This document shows positions 18,260-24,512 of a DNA stretch of 24,512 nucleotides, one piece after another. How positions within the stretch are numbered: position 1 is the first letter of the stretch; each line of letters starts with the position of its first letter. Under the pieces are notes generated by a model that ran no database searches, was not told the origin of the DNA, and saw nothing but the letters and a program-made list of their open reading frames with translations. The DNA is taken from positions 1 to 24,512 of the forward strand of contig CAICTM010001681.1 in the NCBI GenBank assembly GCA_903772945.1, written 5' to 3'. This DNA is from Seminavis robusta (lineage: Eukaryota > Bacillariophyta > Bacillariophyceae > Naviculales > Naviculaceae). Both the position numbers and the translations under genes were made by a program.

Positions 18260-21133
18260 ATGAGAATATCTCGCAGAGTGTGTGTTTTCTGGGCCTTGCT
18301 GGCCACCCAAGAACTCCATGCGTTTTCAACGGTATCAAGAACCCGCCCTTTGGCAACCTCTGCTATTGCTCCATCTCGAAAAGCGGCGACCTTGGACAGT
18401 GTGGATGAAAGGATAGGCATCTCCTTGGATTTTTCGTTTGCCGACACCAACAACGTGAGCGAAGGTGGCCACTCATTTCCTGACCGGGAAGAGTTCACGG
18501 ATATCCTTCTCAATGAAGAAGAATATCCCATTGGATCCTTACCCAAGGAGGTGGTGGGATCGGCTTTCGAAGTCTTGTTCCAATGGGGAAAGGTCGGGAC
18601 GGTGGAAGGAGCTGAAATGGTGGAGCGATTAATTGAACGCTTTGAAAAAGAAGGAGATCAGATAGTCAACAATCGGCATTACACAGTGGGGGTGTTGGCA
18701 TGGGCCAAAGTGGGAAGTTTCAGCGCCGCTAAAAGGGCAGAAAAGCTTGTGGCGAGAATGGAGGAAATTGGGACAAGCAATCCATTTGTAGCTCCTACAC
18801 GCACAACCTACAGCATTGTCGCTCGCGCTTTCGCCGCTGCGAATAAACCCAACCGAAGTGTCAAGGTGATTCACTTTATGGAGAAAACGCCCAATTTATT
18901 GCCCGCGTTTGGTGACTACAATGCGCTGCTCTCGGCATACGCTCGGTGTGGAGATGCACGAGGTGCAGAAGATGTACTCAAAAAGTTGGTGGATCTCTGC
19001 AAGGAAACTGGCTCCAATGAATACGAGCCTGACATGCATATCTATCACAGAATTCTGGACGCATGGGCTGTCTCAAATGACCGTTTTGCGGCAAAACGTG
19101 CCACACAAATATTACAAGCGTTGCACACCCAAGCGGATCAGGGAGAGCATTCCCTTGAACCTGACGCTAGAACTTACACTGGTAAGTACCAACCAATGAT
19201 GCTACCTCCGCGCATTTTTTCTCTAGCCACCAACTCACACTGTCGTCTTTTTCCGCATACTTGCTTAGCTGTCATCTCTGCAATTGTGCGCAGTGACGAT
19301 AAAGACCGAATACAGCAAGCTGAAGCTCTGTTCGAGCAAGCTTTAGAAAGAGGAATCACACCCGATTGCTATTTGTATTCTGCAATGATGCAAGCCTATG
19401 CCAATGTCGGTGCAGTCGAAAAGACTGAAGAAATACTCAAGGTTTTGGAGGAACAAGGGATCGCGAACAGCGTTCCCTACAACTCGGTTATCAAAGCCTG
19501 GAAAAGTAGCTTCGAACCTGATGCAGCAGAGAGAGCTGAGAAAGTTCTGGAACGGATGGTTGAGCTTGGTATTGCGGACAGAATTAGCTACACGACAGTA
19601 ATGGCAGCGTACGCTAAGCGGGGTGACCTGGATTCGGCACTCCGGGCGGAATCTCTCTTGGAGCAAATGCAGGAGTTGCACATTCAAGGGGACAAGAAAG
19701 TCAAACCCAACCTTCAGACTTACAACACAGGTAAGCAGAAACACCTGATCCGTACCATATGCGCCAGGGATCCTTGCTTGAAACATCGGGCTGACAATGA
19801 CGTTGCCGCCGCTTTCCAAAAGTCCTCAATTGCTGGACCAAGTATGGTGACGTTTTTCGTGCTGAGAAGATTCTGGACCAGATGGAGGATATGAGCCGAA
19901 ATGGTCAATTGCAGTCCAGCCCCAACTGTGTCTCATACACAACTGTAATCAATGGGTAAGGCCGTTTTGCGTCGTGGTATTTGATTTAGATGGCTCCCAT
20001 CTGATCTATCGTTCCTGATCTCTTTTCTTTTTCTCGGTCGGAATGTCACGGCACAGCTGGTGGAGATCAAAGAAGAAGGAAGCCCCGGCAAGGGCGGAAC
20101 GATTGTTCAAGAGAATGACAGACAGTTACAAGGCTGGAAATAAGTCTGCTCGTCCCAACCACATCAGCTATGTTAACCTCATCAATGCAATTGCACGGTC
20201 AAGAGAGGAAGAGGCAGCTCAGCGAGCAGAGGATGTTCTATTTGAAATGTACGATCAATTCAAAGAGGGCCATACTGACATCAAACCCAATGGAAGGCTG
20301 GTGGGCATGGTGATGGACAGTTGGCAAAAGTCAGGCAGTAACAATGCTGGAGAGAAAGCTGAAGCACTCTTGGACTGGCTGAACAGCCTGTACGAGGAAT
20401 ATCAGGACAAGGACTTTCAGCCAAACGAGTTCATCTGCAGTTCTGGTGAGTACTGTAGTCCAGCAATGGGTGCTCTTTTGTCTTGCGATTAACGAGCCAC
20501 TAACCAATCCCTTGTAAACGTTGTGAAATACAGCGATATCGGCATGGAGCAAGTCTCGGTGTTTCGGAAAGGCAGAGCGAGGTAAGTGCGCAACTTTTGG
20601 AGACAGCGAGCTAAACCCTCTTATTTGTGGCGTTTGCTCAGCATTTTCCGATGTCTGTTGTTTCAGCGCGTGGAATCCTCGAAAAGATGAAAGCAATGCA
20701 TGAGGCTGGTATTATTGCGTCCCCTCCGAATACGCACTGTTACACGGCTGTGATCAATAGTTGCGCCTACTGTATGGACGATGCAGCCGAAAAGAGTCGA
20801 GCTCTATCGATCGCGCTTGGTACCTATAAAGAGCTCGAACGCACTCCTGCCCACGGAAAAGCCAACCATGTGACTTACGCAACAGTCATTGCCGCACTCA
20901 CCAATCTGCTTCCACCGAGTGCTGAGAGGACAGTCGCCAATGTATCCGTGTTTAAGCGATGCTGCGCAACCGGGCAGGTTGATGCCTTGGTTTTGAGGCG
21001 GCTGCAAGGAGCGCTGACCGCGGAAGAGATGAAAGCAGTTTTGGCTTCTGGTGGCGATGGAATAGTCACTGCTGACGGCACGGTGAACTTGAACAAGATT
21101 CCAGAGGCATGGCAGCATGCCGTGGACCGGTAA
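18260..21133 (+). CDS. pentatricopeptide repeat (PPR) protein, predicted plastid-targeted, 6 exons
   Basis: Exons 18260-19181, 19269-19730, 19823-19955, 20057-20445, 20534-20581 and 20667-21133 give 806 residues. All five introns (85-101 nt) are GT-AG and keep the frame and the PPR pattern. Around a dozen PPR-like units run through most of the protein (TYTAVISAIV, YLYSAMMQAYAN, SYTTVMAAYAKRGD, TYNTVLNCWTKYGD, SYTTVINGWWRS, each followed by an AERAExxLxxM helix). PPR proteins bind organellar RNA. The N-terminus (RRVCVFWALLATQELHA, then FSTVSRTRPLATSA) fits a signal peptide with Phe at +1 followed by a Ser/Thr/Arg-rich transit segment, the diatom plastid signal. I reject the upstream in-frame GTG at 18164. 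Exon 5 has only 48 nt. No C-terminal E/DYW domain is seen; the RNA target is unknown. Confidence 0.85.
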
Positions 21134-21874
21134 CTTACCACAAGCAGCGTGCAAGGGAATACAGTCCGCTGGTTATGACTTGACAAAGAATGTACATACA
21201 ACCGCTGCAGGAAGCCTATCTTTGATCTGACCTTTGCGCTGGTGTTGTCTGATCAGCTTAGCACGAGAAAAAGATGCAAAGCAAAAACATGGCATTGAGA
21301 AAAAAAGAACATCATCAGCGCGAGTTCTCAGCAAATGGATCCACGTTGTCTAACACGAAACAAATCCAGCAAGCTTCGCGGTTCATCCTCCACTAGCTAG
21401 CTAGCTATGCTACATGATATAACTAGATGATAATCAGCAAAAAACGCGCCAATAATAGGTAGAGATGCCGCGTAGCTGTTCATAATGAAGTTCAAGACAT
21501 CTTCATCAATGATAGACGGAATGTAGCGAAGAAGCAGTGGTTGATCTTTTATTCGACCCGTCTCAGTCGACGAGCCCATCATTTATTTGGGCAGAGAAGG
21601 CTCTCTTCGATACCTGGTACATCTCGCAATGTGGGCCAAACATTGTCAAAACCGGAGGCAAGTTAACCAATGGTACCTGCCGTACTTGGTTGGTTAAAAA
21701 GTATTGAGTTGTTTAGTCTACTAGCTAGCTAGTACCAGCTCAGAGACTCTACTTCAGCAATGTAATCCCATCCGGCCTCTCAAAGCAGAAACTGTTGAGG
21801 GCTTGCCCAACGGCGAGTGAGAATCTCAAGTTCAATTTGTAAACCAGACGGAAAAGGCGATCACTCCACATACC
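21134..21874. other. convergent intergenic region
   Basis: The PPR gene (+) and the ankyrin gene (-) converge here, so both 3' UTRs lie in it. It holds CTAG palindromes at 21392-21407 and 21720-21733. No gene is recognised; the small reverse-strand frame at 21397-21582 has no domain. Confidence 0.5.
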
Positions 21875-23464
21875 TTAGAACTTGCGCAGCTGACCAATAA
21901 TTTCATCTATTTCAGTGTAATCCGACTTTGTCAACAAATGCTTGAGTATCTTTGCTTTGTCTGCAGGTCGACTAGCAATGGCATCCAAACAGCTGCTTGT
22001 GTGGTTGGCAAATGGATGTTCACCTGTCACCACTGTCTTCTCTGGAACCAGCCCAAACTGTTTCGCGTAGACAAGCTCACAAACACACCACATGCGGCTA
22101 AAGTTGCATTTGGAATCATCAGACAACGGCCATCCGGACCAGTACTGTGTCAGTCATCATCCTGTGCTTACCTGTAAAGATCTGTCAACGGATTTCGAAC
22201 CACAACAAATTGAGAAGCTGTTCTTAGCGCTGACACAAAAGGTGATGTATCAATTCCTTGGCCGATTTGCTCTTCAATGAGCTTGTCCTGGCGCAGTGCC
22301 AGTGCGCATATCCAGAATGTTGGTTTCTTCAGATGCTTTTTGAATGGATCCAGAAGAGACCCGACAAATGCATCAAACGGTTCGTCCCAACAATGTGTGA
22401 CAAAATTCTGTGCCCGGAGTCCCTGAGGGTTCAGTGCCAGGGCATATGAAGTCTTGGATTCTTTACATCTCGGAATGAGAATCTGATGGTTGACATCATG
22501 CATGGTTCTCTTGGTGGCGTCAGCTCCAAAGAGCTTGGATGCTTCGGCTCGCAGCCTCTCGAGCTGTTCATAGGATATGCCCCACATAACAGGGTTTTCA
22601 ATACTGTCATGTTCCTGTCGGGGAGCGGTATTCTGAAGAGTCTGAATATACTGTTTCTCACGTCTGTACGTCTTTGCTACTTGATGAGGTGTGTTGCCTT
22701 CCATGTTCCTAATGGTATGGTCTGCTCCATGTTGGAGCAGGAATTTAATGGTTGATTCCCAATGCTCCGAACAGAGCGCCAAATGAAGGGGAGTCCACCC
22801 ATCTCTCGTTTGGGAATTGACAGTTGCCCCATGATTTACTAGTTTCTCGACAACATCAATCATACCATGTCTGCTTGCATGGTGTAGTGGTGTAAAGCCA
22901 TGCTTGTTTGCAGAATTGATATTGACACCTCCAAGATCCAGAAATGTCTGGATTGCAGATTGTCTTCCATTCCAAACAGCAAGGCTCAGTGGTGTTTCGC
23001 CATCTTCATCTCTGCAATTCGTCCTTGATCCTGCCTTCAGCAACAGTTGGATGATGCCCACAAAGCCACCAAGAGATGCATAATGAAGAGGAGATAGTCC
23101 ATTTTTCATCTGACAGTTGGCATTTGCCCCTTGCTGCAGTAATCTTGCACTGATCCTGTTGCCCATATTTGCTGGCACAGTGTAGTGGTGTGTACTGATC
23201 TTTGTTGGGAGCATTGATGTCAGCACCATGTTCCAGTAGCACCAAAATGGCAGCTTTCCATCCCTTCTGACTGGCCAGATGGAGTGGTGCCTTACCATCA
23301 TCATCGCTGCAATTTGGCCTTGCTCCTGCTTTCAGCAACAATTGGATGATGCCCACAAAGCCACCAAGAGATGCATAATGAAGAGGAGATAGTCCGTTTT
23401 TCATCTGGCAGTTGGCATTTGCCCCTTGCTGCAGTAACTCTTGCAGTGTTTGTTTGTTTGTCAC
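21875..23464 (-). CDS. ankyrin-repeat protein with C-terminal TIR-like domain; frameshifted, 5' start missing (possible pseudogene)
   Basis: Reading from high to low coordinates, ankyrin repeats begin near 23446 (LLQQGANANCQMKNGLSPLHYASLGG), about eight in all, and run to about 22620. A C-terminal domain follows: NFVTHCWDEPFDAFVGSLL, then PTFWICALALRQ, then SPFVSALRTASQFVVVRNPLTDLY. Intron 22098-22171 (74 nt, GTAAGC...TTTAG) joins this in frame to SRMWCVCELVYAKQFG and ends at 21875. The FVTHCWDE, VVVRN and WCxxEL pattern resembles a TIR-like fold, with the Glu at 22076-22078 where TIR NADases have their catalytic residue; this is inference. The frame breaks at 23141-23161 between ankyrin repeats. 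No ATG opens the first part: the frame begins with GTG and a TAA lies at 23480-23482. The 5' end may be in a lost exon or removed by the adjacent retroelement. Partner and role are unknown. Confidence 0.65.
23028..23438 (-). repeat. recent tandem duplication of ankyrin-coding DNA, period 295 bp
   Basis: About 115-130 bp at 23020-23143 recur at 23315-23438 with only a handful of differences. The offset is 295 bp, two short of the 297 bp expected for three 33-residue repeats, matching the frameshift between the copies. Confidence 0.85.
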
Positions 23465-23769
23465 AAAGATTAGTAGTTGTTATTTTTGTCTACTGCGCCG
23501 AGGGCTTGCTTTTACTTCACTCAGAATGACAAGGGGCGCTACTGGCCCCTTGTTCGAGTAGAAGGGTCACGGGCTCGCTAAGGCCCCTAAGGGTGTTCCA
23601 TTCAATGTTGGTTTCTGTAGGAGTGCACACTAAGGCCTTCCTTGGAGTGTGGCGCGCTAAGGCCATGTTCTAATGTTGTTGTTTGGTTCTGAGGAGGTGG
23701 TTCGAGGGATGGGAGATGGAGAGGCTAGAGTCGGCCCGTGGCACACCATTGATATAATCTTGAATGCCT
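23465..23769. other. non-coding 3' region of retroelement remnant
   Basis: This stretch lies between the retroelement stop and the ankyrin sequence. It holds a 7-bp stem hairpin AAGGGGC/GCCCCTT (23531-23551) and three copies of CTAAGGCC (within 23576-23585, 23628-23637 and 23655-23664). At its ankyrin side, just inside 23464, is an ACAAACAAACAAACA stretch on the minus strand. No gene is seen. Confidence 0.5.
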
Positions 23770-24512
23770 TCAGTCTTCAGTGATTTGGTGGGCGCGTCTA
23801 GTTTCTCTATCGCGTATAGTGTGTATCCATTGGAGCCAAGACTGTTTGTAGGGCTTGGGTTTGGTGAGGAGAGAGATGAGTGAGTGTTTGAAGTAGTTGT
23901 GATAACAGGAGGGGAGTCCCCTGGTACCTTTGATATACTCAGTGGCAATTGCTTGGTGTAACAGGTTGAGGGCTAGTTTCTGACGGGGCATTTTGTCGTC
24001 GTGTAGAATTTTGTTCCGATGTTCCCATAAACTCCAGGCCATCATGTGGGTTTTGCGAAGGATTTTGGAAGTCCAAGTGGTACCAGTGATGGAGTATCCC
24101 TCGCGTTTGTAGAAGGAATCCATATACTGGGCAAAACGAATGGAGGGGAGACCTTCCAAGAAGTTCTTCCATCCGATCCGGTCTTGGGAGACGATAAGTT
24201 GAGTAAGGGTGGCATCCCACTGGGGGTTGGGGAGCAATGGGAGGGAATTGCGCCAACTGTTCAGGCGATCAACTAGTGCTATGTGAAGGTCAAGGGGGGT
24301 GTGAAGCTCTCCAAAAGCAGAGGCCAGCTCTAGCAAGTGAGCGCTCCAGACTTCATCAGATCCCTCAGCATGACATTGTAGGACATGAGTGGTGTCTTCT
24401 GGTGCTCCACAGCGTGGGCAATGGTCATCGTCCTGTTTTTGCCAGTGTTTGAGGGTAATGCCCACTCCACAGTTCTCAGAGGCGTGTTTGGTACACCACC
24501 TGCGCATGCCCA
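23770..24512 (-). mobile_element. C-terminal part of a retrotransposon (non-LTR type) polyprotein, 5' cut by window edge
   Basis: An open frame of at least 245 residues enters from the window edge. Its first ATG at 24507 is probably internal, as the frame remains open to the edge. Near its start, WCTKHASENCGVG is followed by C-x2-C-x7-H-x3-C (HCPRCGAPEDTTHVLQC), the zinc-knuckle pattern found after the reverse transcriptase domain of many LINE-like polyproteins (zf-RVT type). The rest is Trp/His/Lys-rich (RIGWKNFLEGLPS, MMAWSLWEHRNKILHDD) and ends QITED. The RT core itself is not in the window, so the element class is inferred. It lies upstream of, and on the same strand as, the ankyrin gene. 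Confidence 0.65.

Noticed and set aside
23028..23438. Repeated block as a CRISPR array
   Set aside because: There are only two long copies, they are coding, and they match the 33-residue ankyrin period.

Overview
The window reads as nuclear DNA of a photosynthetic stramenopile, most probably a diatom. The sequence evidence is: single-copy eukaryotic genes with short GT-AG introns (74-138 nt), each supported by reading-frame continuity; a PPR protein with an N-terminus of the diatom plastid bipartite type (signal peptide followed by a conserved Phe); a secreted protein with Lys/Ser/Gly tracts like those of silica-associated proteins; a divergent HSF-type DNA-binding protein; and intergenic DNA studded with (CTAG)n palindromes. 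The species assignment is inference.

Layout. 511-1629 (+): RBR-type ubiquitin ligase-like protein. 3009-5259 (+): three-exon HSF-type transcription factor-like gene with a long Gln/Ala/Ser-rich tail. 6289-7371 (-): SAM-dependent methyltransferase with a C-terminal C2HC zinc-finger-like motif. 8214-10528 (+): three-exon carnitine O-acyltransferase with a mitochondrial-type N-terminus and a C-terminal SKL; it is divergent from the methyltransferase across about 840 bp. 11010-12575 (+): Cys-rich, discoidin-like protein with an F-box-like motif. 13392-14342 (+): secreted spondin-like protein with silaffin-like tracts. 15978-16949 (+): type II membrane sulfotransferase. 18260-21133 (+): six-exon PPR protein. 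21875-23464 (-): ankyrin-repeat protein with a TIR-like C-terminal domain, lacking a visible 5' start and carrying a frameshift. 23770-24512 (-): C-terminal part of a retrotransposon polyprotein, cut by the window edge.

The genes look like independent eukaryotic loci, not an operon or a single pathway. Loose themes are organelle function (acyltransferase, PPR), secretion or cell surface (spondin-like, sulfotransferase) and regulation or ubiquitin (HSF, RBR, zinc-finger methyltransferase). The 21.9-24.5 kb end is the accessory part: recently duplicated ankyrin repeats next to a retroelement remnant. Non-coding DNA contains two pentanucleotide fold-back repeats (10.73-10.84 kb and 17.65-17.78 kb), a perfect 15-bp hairpin (15185-15220) and a 26-bp tandem duplication.

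I did not find a clearly new multi-gene system. The best candidates for follow-up are the ankyrin/TIR-like locus, the spondin/silaffin-like protein, the methyltransferase-zinc finger fusion and the PPR gene with introns at matching repeat positions. All domain calls come from reading the sequence; no database search was run.
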